This document shows positions 1-7,718 of a DNA stretch of 64,000 nt, piece after piece. The DNA lies in assembly GCF_000156355.1 (NCBI RefSeq), contig NZ_GG657907.1, forward strand, positions 1-64,000. Direction: 5' to 3'. How positions within the stretch are numbered: the first letter of the stretch is position 1; each line of letters begins with the position of its first letter. Source of the stretch: Methylophaga thiooxydans DMS010. GTDB lineage: Bacteria > Pseudomonadota > Gammaproteobacteria > Nitrosococcales > Methylophagaceae. The notes under the pieces are model-generated. The model saw nothing but the letters and a program-made list of their open reading frames with translations, searched no databases and was not told the origin of the DNA. The position numbers were made by a program, and so were the translations under genes.

Positions 1-204
1 TGGCGAAACTACTCCTCGCTTAACCAAACGTCTCAGCAAAATCCTAGCGACTTGGTCTGGCTTCATACCTCCAAGAGTGGTGAACTCGACCTCTGGCTTA
101 TGAGGGTCACCTAGATCACCATAAACCCGAACCACACCACCAACTTCATGGTACTCAGACTCATAGAGCTTCCCTTCGACCTCAACAGAAACAAAACCAG
201 ACAT
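1..204 (-). CDS. Hypothetical protein, partial (runs off the left edge)
   Basis: An open frame of 68 codons begins with ATG at 204 (MSGFVSVEVEGKLYES...) and has no stop before position 1, so the C-terminus is missing. It lies 35 bp downstream of the stop of the preceding minus-strand gene. The visible part is rich in Val and Gly with alternating hydrophobic residues, suggesting beta strands, followed by a basic helix (ARILLRRLVKRG). I do not recognise a family. It may be the last gene of the prophage or an accessory gene just inside its right end. Confidence 0.5.
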   Translation of the reverse strand, partial: MSGFVSVEVEGKLYESEYHEVGGVVRVYGDLGDPHKPEVEFTTLGGMKPDQVARILLRRLVKRGVVSP

Positions 205-239
205 AACAAACTCCAAACTAACTATAGGTAATTAATGAT

Positions 240-1130
240 CTATTTAAGCTGCTTTATATAAGAAGTAAATGCAGAAGATTCATCATAACTGCCACCTAAA
301 CGATCAAGTGGTTTTAAGTTCTCTCTAGTGAGAAACACTCTGGCAAAGAGAATGATTTGTGTGGCTTTACTGACTAAAGAGTCAACCTCTCTAACCCACT
401 TCGCCCATTTCTCTAAATCTTGATAACTGAGCTGATTTATATCGGCATCTCTCAATTGATTGAGATTGCTTTCAAGCTGAATAACCACCAACTCTCTGAT
501 GTCGTTCTCATCATACAAAGCCTCTAAGCCAGCAATTTCAGCAACAGGACGTTCAACATAATGAGGCCTTTCAAGGGTTACATTTTGAGCAGCCTCAATA
601 GCTTCAACCTCTTGCACAGTAGCTTTCACGGTAATTATAAGTTGATTACTCCGTGTCTTGATCATGCTAGACAAGGCTTTAGATATGGTAGGAAATTTAT
701 TCTGTTTAAACGGGCTAAGTTTAGAATTAGCCCAATTGGCACCTTTTTCCTGAGCCTTTAGTTCCGAAACCTGTTGTTGAACAGAATCAATATCAAACTC
801 TCTTAATGTGGCACGGTTTTCAGATTCAGTAACAAAACGGTCGAAGCGTTTCGATAGAGTGTTGAATTCAACACCGAAGTAACTGGCACCACATAACTGG
901 CCGATGTTAGTGGTATAGCCATCTTCAGTTGAGACAATATAGCCTTTGTTATGAGGCGAATGACAAGTTGATAAACCACAACGAATTTTTTCAGTAAAAG
1001 TATAATTACCTAGAATCTCCTTTAATTTATGGTCTGATGGATCGAGGTTTTCCTCAAAACCAGCTAAGTCTTGAATATCTCCCCATGAATCAACACGGAT
1101 TAAGCCTTTCTCGGTATTTAGTGTAATCAT
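240..1130 (-). CDS. Hypothetical protein with Cys/His cluster
   Basis: A 296-residue protein that I cannot name. Residues ~50-82 hold a Cys/His pattern (IRCGLSTCHSPHNKGYIV, then TNIGQLCG) that looks like a metal-binding module. The middle (~115-190) is rich in Gln, Glu and Lys and probably forms long helices. The C-terminal third is helical without a signal peptide or membrane segment, so the protein is probably cytoplasmic. It follows the phage DNA adenine methylase by 31 bp on the same strand, so it may be co-transcribed as late phage cargo. The ribosome binding site is weak. Confidence 0.7.
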   Translation of the reverse strand: MITLNTEKGLIRVDSWGDIQDLAGFEENLDPSDHKLKEILGNYTFTEKIRCGLSTCHSPHNKGYIVSTEDGYTTNIGQLCGASYFGVEFNTLSKRFDRFVTESENRATLREFDIDSVQQQVSELKAQEKGANWANSKLSPFKQNKFPTISKALSSMIKTRSNQLIITVKATVQEVEAIEAAQNVTLERPHYVERPVAEIAGLEALYDENDIRELVVIQLESNLNQLRDADINQLSYQDLEKWAKWVREVDSLVSKATQIILFARVFLTRENLKPLDRLGGSYDESSAFTSYIKQLK

Positions 1131-1161
1131 CGCTTAAGAATGTGACTCCATTTGTTAATTA

Positions 1162-1923
1162 TCACCAATTCCATATTAGCAGCTCACGGGATGCTTTTTT
1201 ATTGTGATTTCCACCTACCGTGTAATTGATATTTAAAGGCTTATTTGAGAGGCCTTTAAAGACCTTTTTAATAGTGTCGTGGTCGTTGATGCTGATGAGC
1301 ATTTTGCCTTGGATAGTTTGGGCCAGTTCTGCCATGGTTTCGTATTGTTCTAAACCAAAGTCTTGACCGTAACCTGCGGTTTCATAGTACGGTGGATCCA
1401 GATAGAACAGTGTGCCTGGTCGATCATATTTCTGAATGCAGCGCTGCCAGTCTAGGTTCTCGACGTTGGTTCTGGCCAGGCGAAGGTGAGCGGCGCTCAG
1501 ATCCTCCTCGATGCGGAGTAGATTGAGCCGTGGCGGACTGGTAGTGGCGGTGCCATAGCTCTGGCCGTCGACCTTGCCACCGAAGGCAAGCTTTTGCAGA
1601 TAGTAGAACCTGGCTGCACGCTGGATATCGGTGAGCGTTTCGGGTGTTTTGGCTTTTTCCCATTCAAACAGTTGTCTGCTGGATAAGGCCCACTTGAACT
1701 GCCGGACGAATTCTTCAAGGTGGTGCTGAACAACCCGGTAAAGGTTGGTCAGCTCACCATTGATGTCATTAAGCACTTCGACTTTGGATGGTTCCTTTTT
1801 GTAAAAGAGCGCTGCGCCACCAGCAAAGACTTCGACGTAGCATTGATGTTCCGGAAACAGGGGCAGGATGTCTTTTGCGAGTCGGGTTTTACCGCCCATC
1901 CACGGGATAATTGGTTTGGCCAT
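1162..1923 (-). CDS. Phage DNA adenine methylase (D12/Dam class)
   Basis: A 253-residue S-adenosylmethionine-dependent N6-adenine methyltransferase of the D12 class. Visible motifs are PxxGGK-like PWMGGK at 7-12, the SAM-binding EVFAGGAALF at 31-40, ND at 52-53 and the catalytic DPPY at 176-179. It probably modifies phage DNA against host restriction; the target site (GATC or other) cannot be read from sequence. Its start lies inside the upstream com gene (35-bp overlap), mirroring the com-mom arrangement of Mu, with this methylase in the position of Mom. An AGAGGA ribosome binding site sits 5 bp before the ATG. Confidence 0.93.
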   Translation of the reverse strand: MAKPIIPWMGGKTRLAKDILPLFPEHQCYVEVFAGGAALFYKKEPSKVEVLNDINGELTNLYRVVQHHLEEFVRQFKWALSSRQLFEWEKAKTPETLTDIQRAARFYYLQKLAFGGKVDGQSYGTATTSPPRLNLLRIEEDLSAAHLRLARTNVENLDWQRCIQKYDRPGTLFYLDPPYYETAGYGQDFGLEQYETMAELAQTIQGKMLISINDHDTIKKVFKGLSNKPLNINYTVGGNHNKKASRELLIWNW

Positions 1924-2083
1924 GTTTTTCCTCTATTGGTCTGGCACTCGCTGGTGCTGGATTAAGAGGCTCAATGGCCTTCAGGTTGTTGAGTGTCTTA
2001 CATCGCGGACACTTGATTTCGATTTGTACGTATTCAGCTTTAGCCAGTAACCGGCTGCAGCCACCACATCTAACTTCTTTCAT
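1889..2083 (-). CDS. com: Com-like zinc-finger translational activator
   Basis: A 64-residue protein with four cysteines at 6, 9, 25 and 28 (CGGC...CPRC), the CxxC-15-CxxC layout of the Mu Com zinc finger. In Mu, Com binds an RNA stem-loop at the start of mom and opens its ribosome binding site. Here the downstream overlapping gene is a DNA adenine methylase, so Com should control that enzyme by the same logic. The C-terminal half is Pro/Ala-rich and probably unstructured. Overlap of 35 bp with the methylase start supports translational coupling. Family assignment is firm; the regulatory target is inferred from position. Confidence 0.88.
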   Translation of the reverse strand: MKEVRCGGCSRLLAKAEYVQIEIKCPRCKTLNNLKAIEPLNPAPASARPIEEKHGQTNYPVDGR

Positions 2084-2180
2084 GTGAGCCTCTATCTGTT
2101 TGTGCTAGGCTGGCCCGGCTGCGTCGACGCGGCGGGATGGCCTTGGTTGGCTCACAGGGTATGTGCCTGTGGGTTGACGG

Positions 2181-2206
2181 CTCGGCAGTGTTGGCGCACT
2201 GCCGAG
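2181..2206 (-). terminator. 10-bp perfect hairpin after the tail genes
   Basis: CTCGGCAGTG pairs perfectly with CACTGCCGAG around a 6-base loop. It lies 16 bp past the stop of the phospholipase-like gene and about 100 bp upstream of com. No T-run follows on the minus strand, so it is either a weak terminator of the tail operon or an RNA processing/stability element. The remaining 2084-2180 stretch holds a GC-rich palindrome around GTCGAC and no reading frame that I can support; a com/methylase promoter probably lies here. Confidence 0.45.
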
Positions 2207-2221
2207 TCGCTGTCTCTTCCT

Positions 2222-2584
2222 TTACTTCAGTATTTGGTCTAGCGATTTGTATTGGCCATCTTCAAAATGAAAACGGCCAAAGAAGCGAACCAGACCATAG
2301 AACCCAACAGCTTCTATAGCTGCTGGCAATTGTAATGACCAATGCAGCCGCTTGACATCTCGCAGCATGGCTTTAAAAAAGCCTCGGTCAGCTGAGAGAC
2401 GATCCTTATCACCACCACCACGTTGGTAGTTAAAATCGTGATGACGGCAACTCGCCTCGAAGAACCAGCCAAATAACAGCTTAGCAACTGGTTCGGGTAG
2501 CCAGTCAGGGCCACAGCCATTTCCAAAACTGATTTTTTGTTCCGGTGTCAGGTCTGACCAGGATATTTTTGATTGCTTAGGCAT
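2222..2584 (-). CDS. Phospholipase A2-like phage protein
   Basis: A 120-residue protein. It carries NGCGP at 22-26, resembling a PLA2 calcium loop, and CRHHDFNY at 46-53, resembling the catalytic CxxHDxxY segment, with His49-Asp50 as the likely pair. A second Asp (64 or 66) could complete the site. A hydrophobic segment at ~86-102 may touch membranes. Small PLA2-like proteins of this type recur in phages, but their role is unclear; possibilities are membrane lysis or penetration. The start overlaps the stop of the upstream fibre chaperone (2584), so it belongs to the tail operon. Enzymatic activity is inference from the motif. Confidence 0.75.
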   Translation of the reverse strand: MPKQSKISWSDLTPEQKISFGNGCGPDWLPEPVAKLLFGWFFEASCRHHDFNYQRGGGDKDRLSADRGFFKAMLRDVKRLHWSLQLPAAIEAVGFYGLVRFFGRFHFEDGQYKSLDQILK

Positions 2585-3105
2585 TAGCTGTAATCCACAA
2601 CAATCGCGTCAATATCAGCTTGAATCACATCCGGCTGCTGCTCATCTTCGTGCTGTGTTTGAAGTGCATAGAGCAAGTCTTCATAGTCCTGCTTTTTTCC
2701 AATAGCTGGGCCAGCCACACTTTTATAATTGGACGCATTGCTAATGATTCGTCCGACTAGGGTTGCTTTATCAACGCTGGCTCTCTCTGCAACAATGAAG
2801 TCAATCAGTGGCGTCGGCGCGGCATTGTCCGACTGCCAAGCTATTGCTTCTGGCTCTTGCGTTGGGAAGCTAGCAATTTCTTCAGCCGTATAAAGACTCG
2901 TGACTGGAGCCATGGCTAGTTTGAATTTCTGAACAATCTCAGAATGCTTATTAGCAAGCCGATCATCGATTATTAGTTTTGAATCTATGACAGATTGAAT
3001 TTCTGACTCATCAATTTCAGTCATGCCAGACTTAATTAAATGATCTTGTGAGCCATCGGATTCAAATGCAAAGACATTATTATTTTCGTCTTTAAAATAT
3101 TTCAT
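2584..3105 (-). CDS. Tail fibre assembly-type protein (chaperone)
   Basis: A 173-residue protein. The N-terminus (KYFKDENNNVFAFESDG) is the beta-hairpin typical of tail fibre assembly proteins. It is followed by an acidic helical middle and a C-terminal region resembling the DUF4376-type domain of such chaperones. It lies directly after the tail fibre gene with a one-base overlap, the standard place for a fibre chaperone (Mu gpU position). It should help trimerise the fibre and is probably not in the virion. Family membership is inferred from the N-terminal motif and position. Confidence 0.75.
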   Translation of the reverse strand: MKYFKDENNNVFAFESDGSQDHLIKSGMTEIDESEIQSVIDSKLIIDDRLANKHSEIVQKFKLAMAPVTSLYTAEEIASFPTQEPEAIAWQSDNAAPTPLIDFIVAERASVDKATLVGRIISNASNYKSVAGPAIGKKQDYEDLLYALQTQHEDEQQPDVIQADIDAIVVDYS

Positions 3106-4052
3106 TATCTAAGCTCCCACCAAACATCAAATCCCGAAAGAACTCCAGCTCCGGCTTGATATGTGCTACCGTTCGGAATAATCAAATTAACGTATTGTTC
3201 ATCAGAATCACCTGCGATAGTGCAGATAACTTCACCGTCAACAAGGAAATTACGAGGCCCACTGCCAGCGCTTAGAACTATCGCCAGTTGAATAGATCTA
3301 CCAGTAGTGTTTGTATAAGTAACACCCTCTGAACGACTGACAAAAACGTCTTGCCAGACCTGCCCCTCGCCAATAGCCATCGTTTTGATTTTGGCATCAA
3401 GCTTGTCGGGGCTGATAATACTCTCAGTCGTATCGGTTCCCGTATTCCATGTCGTCTGATCCTGAATAGGCGTACCGGCAATCGGGTCAATATCAACAAA
3501 CATCACGGTGGCTGATTTAGCCAGACCGACGACCACCTTTTCGGATGGCGCAGTTGCAGTAATTTCCCCCTCCGTACTGCCAGACAGATAATACTTGTCA
3601 CCCACCGTCAGGCCGGAGAACAGCGCCGAACGACCAAACGCTTCGACCAGGCTGTTGGTGACATCCGCAAAGCCGACCATCTTCTGTTTGTCGGTACCGT
3701 CGGCAATGGCACGGTCATAGCGGCTGTTGGCAGTGTCCCAGTACACGGCATCGCCATCGGCTACTGATGGACCAAAGGTGACATCTTCCAGCCGTACAAC
3801 GTGGTTGGTGGCTGAGACCAGCTTGACGATGGCTTTCTGCAGCAGGTTTAAATCACCATCATCAGGTGTGAGGCCTGCATTAGTGATGACGTTGCGTAGT
3901 GACTCGCCCATTTTGTAGAACCAATGCGCGCCGGGCCATGTCGCTGGTGTACCGGATGTAGGATCACCATTTGTTGGATAACCAACTGACGGTACTGCTG
4001 GGGCATCAGGAGGTGATGCTGAAGCATCCGCTTCATAATTACGTGGTTCCAT
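3105..4052 (-). CDS. Tail fibre protein
   Basis: A 315-residue protein. The N-terminal segment (residues ~1-60) is Pro/Gly-rich with an AHWFYKMGESLRNVI helix typical of phage tail fibre attachment regions. A repetitive beta-rich middle and a C-terminal compact beta domain (~235-315) that may bind the receptor follow. It lies after gp48 with only 2 bp between genes and before the fibre chaperone. It is shorter than Mu gpS (~500 residues), so this phage has a short fibre. No invertase or alternative fibre segment is seen next to it, unlike the Mu G segment. Confidence 0.8.
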   Translation of the reverse strand: MEPRNYEADASASPPDAPAVPSVGYPTNGDPTSGTPATWPGAHWFYKMGESLRNVITNAGLTPDDGDLNLLQKAIVKLVSATNHVVRLEDVTFGPSVADGDAVYWDTANSRYDRAIADGTDKQKMVGFADVTNSLVEAFGRSALFSGLTVGDKYYLSGSTEGEITATAPSEKVVVGLAKSATVMFVDIDPIAGTPIQDQTTWNTGTDTTESIISPDKLDAKIKTMAIGEGQVWQDVFVSRSEGVTYTNTTGRSIQLAIVLSAGSGPRNFLVDGEVICTIAGDSDEQYVNLIIPNGSTYQAGAGVLSGFDVWWELR

Positions 4053-4054
4053 TA

Positions 4055-4642
4055 TTATCCTCCGTAGGAAAAAATGAGTGTGGTGTGATCGGGTTTTAAT
4101 CTATGGAGTGTGCATTCGAGGCGCTTATTGCCCCATGATGCTAATGGCTCATCGACGCGGCCATTCACTCTCCAATAGCTAATCGTTTCTTCAGGCGCAT
4201 TGACCTGCCATGCAAACTGCCAAGACTGCCCATAAAGCGGTTTATTGACTCGGTCTGCGACTGTCCAGCGCGAAAACTCGGTGATAGTGACTTGATAGCC
4301 AATCGATTCTGCAATGGCTATAAAATACGGGATGCTTTGCCCCCCTTTATTGGTCACTTTGGCGTATAGGCTAGCCAGTCGCTGCTGAAGGGTTTGCACG
4401 TCATCTACGCACGGATCGGGCAGCGCGTAAGCGGCTTCCCACTCATTAAGCATTTCATAGGTGGTACGCGGGTCTGCTTCGTCTAACAGGTCATCTTCAC
4501 GGGCGTGAAGGATGGCAAGCTCTTCAGCGGTTGATTCGAACAAGCCGATAAAGTCAGGATCGTGTTGCAGATCGTCCCAAAGCAGGCCGCGAGGCATTAA
4601 GGCCATCAGCATAGTGAGGTATTGCTGGGTTTTTATTGCCAT
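4055..4642 (-). CDS. Baseplate protein gp48-like (DUF2313)
   Basis: A 195-residue homologue of Mu gp48 (DUF2313/YmfQ family). Features are the N-terminal YLTMLMALMPRGLLWD motif, the DEADPRTTYEMLNEWEAAYALPDPC segment (given here by its ends: Asp-rich start, WE-x-AYxLPDPC) and a C-terminal HTTLIFSYG. These proteins link the baseplate wedge to the fibres. The start overlaps the end of the gpJ-like gene by 10 bp, the usual order gp46-gp47-gp48-fibre. Confidence 0.88.
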   Translation of the reverse strand: MAIKTQQYLTMLMALMPRGLLWDDLQHDPDFIGLFESTAEELAILHAREDDLLDEADPRTTYEMLNEWEAAYALPDPCVDDVQTLQQRLASLYAKVTNKGGQSIPYFIAIAESIGYQVTITEFSRWTVADRVNKPLYGQSWQFAWQVNAPEETISYWRVNGRVDEPLASWGNKRLECTLHRLKPDHTTLIFSYGG

Positions 4643-5697
4643 GTGATATCACCTGGCACGAGAATTTGGCCTAGCGTTAGCGTGACGTCTTCTGTCGGGC
4701 TAACTAAAACATGATCGGTCTCACCAGCAGCGATACTAATCGCTTCTCGGATATGGCTGACTTTGATAGTGCCTTTGCCATTACCATCTTCTGGAATCGC
4801 TTCTCGCGAAAGTAAGTCGGCTATTTCGGATTCAACGGCTGCTTTGACAACCGTGGTATTCGGTGTCAACGCGATAGTTAAATCTAAAGCGACAGGGATG
4901 GGGGCAACAACATAGATCCCGGCTGTAACAGGGTGCTGTTCAAAAATATAGTCATACACCGCTTCCACTTCAGTCGCATCAGGGATGATGCTGTCATCGT
5001 TATCTCTCACGAAACGAACGGTGACAGTGCCTTCACCCATCTCACCCGGATATTGCCATGCACGGGTAACACCTGGCACTTGTTTTGACCATCTAATGTA
5101 GTCATGTGCCGCGCCACCTTGAGCCGGTTGCTGGATGTTTTCGATATGACGTTGACGCCAACTTTCAAGCTGCTCGATGTCGGTACCATTGTTAATACCG
5201 TCTGCGTCAACGATGGCTTGGCCATTAATACCGGCAAGGGTATCGACAAAGGTTAAGGCAACGCCAGCGATGGCATTGGCTTCAGCGCCTGGCAAAACGG
5301 CTGTGACTGAAATAACGGCTTCACCACCGACAATAGTGACTTCATCATCGACTGTGTATTCAACCGCATCAGCACGTTTTAGAGTTTTACCGGCTTCGAT
5401 AACAGCGCCATTGGTGCCGGTGACTTCACATTGGCCGATCGCGTATTCGAATGGGTTTCGCTCGGTGCCTTCAATTGATGCGAGACGACCAAAGTGCGCT
5501 TCATCGGCGCTATCAGGCAATAACTGCTTCGCTTTATAGGCTTGATAGCCATACATCTCATGCATGCCACCCGCCATGACCGTGGCAAAGATATTAAACG
5601 GTGAACGGCGCAGACGTGGCTGACCATCGGTTCTGCTATCAATATTCGCCGTTAAACGGGCATGTAATTCTGCCAATGAAGGACGTTTAAACGCCAT
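4633..5697 (-). CDS. Baseplate J-like protein (Mu gp47)
   Basis: A 354-residue baseplate wedge protein of the gpJ/gp47 family (PF04865 type). Signature stretches are RSPFNIFATVMAGGMHEMYGY, the GTERNPFEYAIG region and RQRHIENIQQPAQGGAAHDY with W-rich VPGVTRAWQYPG. I chose the ATG at 5697 because GGGAGG lies 6 bp upstream; an earlier ATG at 5715 lacks a good site. It overlaps nothing essential upstream (gp46 stop at 5687), giving a short 11-bp overlap. It assembles with gp46 and gp48 into the contractile tail baseplate. Confidence 0.92.
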   Translation of the reverse strand: MAFKRPSLAELHARLTANIDSRTDGQPRLRRSPFNIFATVMAGGMHEMYGYQAYKAKQLLPDSADEAHFGRLASIEGTERNPFEYAIGQCEVTGTNGAVIEAGKTLKRADAVEYTVDDEVTIVGGEAVISVTAVLPGAEANAIAGVALTFVDTLAGINGQAIVDADGINNGTDIEQLESWRQRHIENIQQPAQGGAAHDYIRWSKQVPGVTRAWQYPGEMGEGTVTVRFVRDNDDSIIPDATEVEAVYDYIFEQHPVTAGIYVVAPIPVALDLTIALTPNTTVVKAAVESEIADLLSREAIPEDGNGKGTIKVSHIREAISIAAGETDHVLVSPTEDVTLTLGQILVPGDITWQ

Positions 5698-6148
5698 TGA
5701 AAGCCTCCCAGGCATAATTGAAATTTAAAAGCTGGCCGTCTGCTGTTTCGATGTCGATATCTAAGGCTAACCATTCAGCGCGTGGGTAACTGGCTGTGAC
5801 TTGCACGGAATCAACCACTTCATCATCAATGAGATGCTGCAAGGCTTCATCGGCATAGTCTTCAGCGGCTTTTCGCACAGGCTCGGTTTGCTTTTCACGT
5901 TGTAACAACCAAAGCCGTGAGCCGATCAAGTCACCAGAAACAGACGCCAAGGCATCGCCCCACCAGCCACGTTTATCATTGGTGCCATCGGGGATGACGT
6001 CATCTGAGTCGGCTTGTCTGTCAGTGAAAAGCGCCACGATGACGGCTGTTTCCAGTATCGCGACGTAGGTAATTTTTAATGGATCGGTTTCCAGCACAAA
6101 GCGTGGACGACCATTTTTATTCACCATTTTGATAACAAAATCCATCAT
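5687..6148 (-). CDS. Baseplate protein gp46-like
   Basis: A 153-residue homologue of Mu gp46, a baseplate wedge component related to T4 gp25/lysozyme-like gpW. Recognisable elements are RGWWGDAL at ~60-67, GSRLWLLQREK at ~76-86 and a C-terminal beta strand region. Its ATG overlaps the gp45 stop (ATGA arrangement at 6145-6148), so translation is coupled. Two ATG codons in tandem make the exact start ambiguous by one residue. Confidence 0.9.
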   Translation of the reverse strand: MMDFVIKMVNKNGRPRFVLETDPLKITYVAILETAVIVALFTDRQADSDDVIPDGTNDKRGWWGDALASVSGDLIGSRLWLLQREKQTEPVRKAAEDYADEALQHLIDDEVVDSVQVTASYPRAEWLALDIDIETADGQLLNFNYAWEAFNGV

Positions 6149-6696
6149 GGTGTCATACTCTGATTAGGGTTACTGGTGGTGCCGCCACTATCGCCATTAT
6201 GATTGTGGCCGTTATAAGTAGAACGCATGCTCGCCATGGTCAGACCATCGCTATCGACGTGATCGATAATGTCGCCGGTGACGTTCAGTTGGCCTTCGAT
6301 ACGAAAAACCGGCACTTTGGCCGTGATTTGTGTGTTGGCAATCAACTCCATCAGGCCACCCTGCTTGAGGTGAACGAGTTGTCCTTGACTATCGTAGAGT
6401 GCAACTTCGCCCGGCTTGAGACTGACTTGACGATAGCGCTTATCATCCATCTTGATGCAAACATAGCCATTGGTTTTACCGCCAATAGCCGCGACGACAC
6501 CTTTTGCTCCGGGTAGTGGCACGGATGTTATGCCGTAATCTTGAATGCGAGGCACCTCAATCACCTCACCAGATAAGGTTTCGATCTGCACCATTTGAAT
6601 CGGTGGTGCGTCATTGACTTTAAGCAAGGCACCGACACGTAGCATTTGTTGCAGGCCACGTTTTAATGGTGACAGTAATTTCTGTAAGCGACGCAT
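6145..6696 (-). CDS. Baseplate spike protein gp45-like (gpV)
   Basis: A 183-residue homologue of Mu gp45, the central tail spike. It has an OB-fold-like N-terminus (PRIQDYGITSVPLPGAKG), repeating beta strands for the trimeric helix (~110-155), and a C-terminal GHNHNGD at about 163-169. The HxH motif is known in spike tips of this family to bind a metal ion. The spike pierces the outer membrane at infection. The start abuts the stop of the gpP-like gene at 6696. Confidence 0.92.
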   Translation of the reverse strand: MRRLQKLLSPLKRGLQQMLRVGALLKVNDAPPIQMVQIETLSGEVIEVPRIQDYGITSVPLPGAKGVVAAIGGKTNGYVCIKMDDKRYRQVSLKPGEVALYDSQGQLVHLKQGGLMELIANTQITAKVPVFRIEGQLNVTGDIIDHVDSDGLTMASMRSTYNGHNHNGDSGGTTSNPNQSMTP

Positions 6697-7718
6697 TACC
6701 AGACACCGCCTTCATCGTTTGGCTCTGGCAGGGCTTGTAGTTCAAACGCTTCAGGCAAACCAAGGATCAGCTCAGCGCGCAGCCCTTTATCATCAACTAT
6801 ATAGGTGATGCCTACGATCAATAGGTCACGATTGACATTCAGGTAGTGGTCTTTCACTGCGATAAGGCAATTGGGTTCGATCAATTCATCGTCTAAATAC
6901 CAGCTCAGCATCGTGTAATTAAATGTCTGAGCTTTCGCTGCAGAAATATTTCTATGCCATGTGGCTCTGGCTTTGCAGCCAGCGGCATCTAAGGCATCTT
7001 CAGCTAGAATAATTTTAGGTCGATGACGAGTAACGGCTTTATCTGCCACGGTAGCTGACACCGATACCGTATCTATCCAGGCACTGCTGGTTTGGCCTTT
7101 AACCGTGTAGTGACTAAAGCGTTCGCGTGATGAGCGTTTACGACTACCGGCTTTAATGTTGACACCGGTTTCTAAACTGCCTTTCAGGCGTCGGGTTCCG
7201 GAACGTGTGATTTTTAGGCCACCCAAACCATCAGACACTAGCAGTACTGCTCTGATTTTAGCGACGGTATCGAGCACTTCAAAGGTGCTTTCACCTTCAT
7301 CTGATTTCATTGTGGCAAACGGTTTGCTGGTATCAACCGTTGAGGACACCGGAATACCGTATGGCTCACAGAGTACTGACGCACCCTCTAATTGGTTACG
7401 ACCAGCCCACTGAAACGATGGCGCGCTACAATCAACCAGGTCACCGGTTGCATCACGCCCTGCTACTTGAATGCCATTAGTGCTGTCATCATAGCTATGA
7501 TCAACTTCATCAATATAGCCAGTGATGACCGTGTGATCATCAATCGTCACCTTGCAGGAATCGCCATCGTTAATAGGGCGTGGCGCGCTGTTTTCAGACC
7601 ATTTATCAGTCAGCTTGAGATTAAACTCATTCGCAATTTGAACAATTGAACGATTGATCCGAACCTCTTCCCAGCCATACCAGTCCAGACCATTCACTTT
7701 CAAGGCGACATCATGCAT
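6696..7718 (-). CDS. Tail hub protein gpP-like (Mu gp44)
   Basis: A 340-residue baseplate hub protein of the Mu gpP/gp44 family. Evidence includes the N-terminal VNGLDWYGWEEVRINRSI, a TGYIDEVDHSYD beta strand, RDATGDLVDCSAP and a C-terminal GITYIVDDKGLRAELILGLPEAF (quoted in parts). I place the start at ATG 7718 because a strong GGAGGTG lies about 6 bp upstream. The gpN stop is at 7711, giving an 8-bp overlap. The earlier in-frame start at 7826 would overlap gpN by over 100 bp and is unlikely. Confidence 0.9.
   Translation of the reverse strand: MHDVALKVNGLDWYGWEEVRINRSIVQIANEFNLKLTDKWSENSAPRPINDGDSCKVTIDDHTVITGYIDEVDHSYDDSTNGIQVAGRDATGDLVDCSAPSFQWAGRNQLEGASVLCEPYGIPVSSTVDTSKPFATMKSDEGESTFEVLDTVAKIRAVLLVSDGLGGLKITRSGTRRLKGSLETGVNIKAGSRKRSSRERFSHYTVKGQTSSAWIDTVSVSATVADKAVTRHRPKIILAEDALDAAGCKARATWHRNISAAKAQTFNYTMLSWYLDDELIEPNCLIAVKDHYLNVNRDLLIVGITYIVDDKGLRAELILGLPEAFELQALPEPNDEGGVW

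Noticed and set aside
5177..5539. Plus-strand frame within the gpJ-like gene
   Set aside because: Low-complexity Ser/Ala/Thr shadow opposing a conserved baseplate gene.
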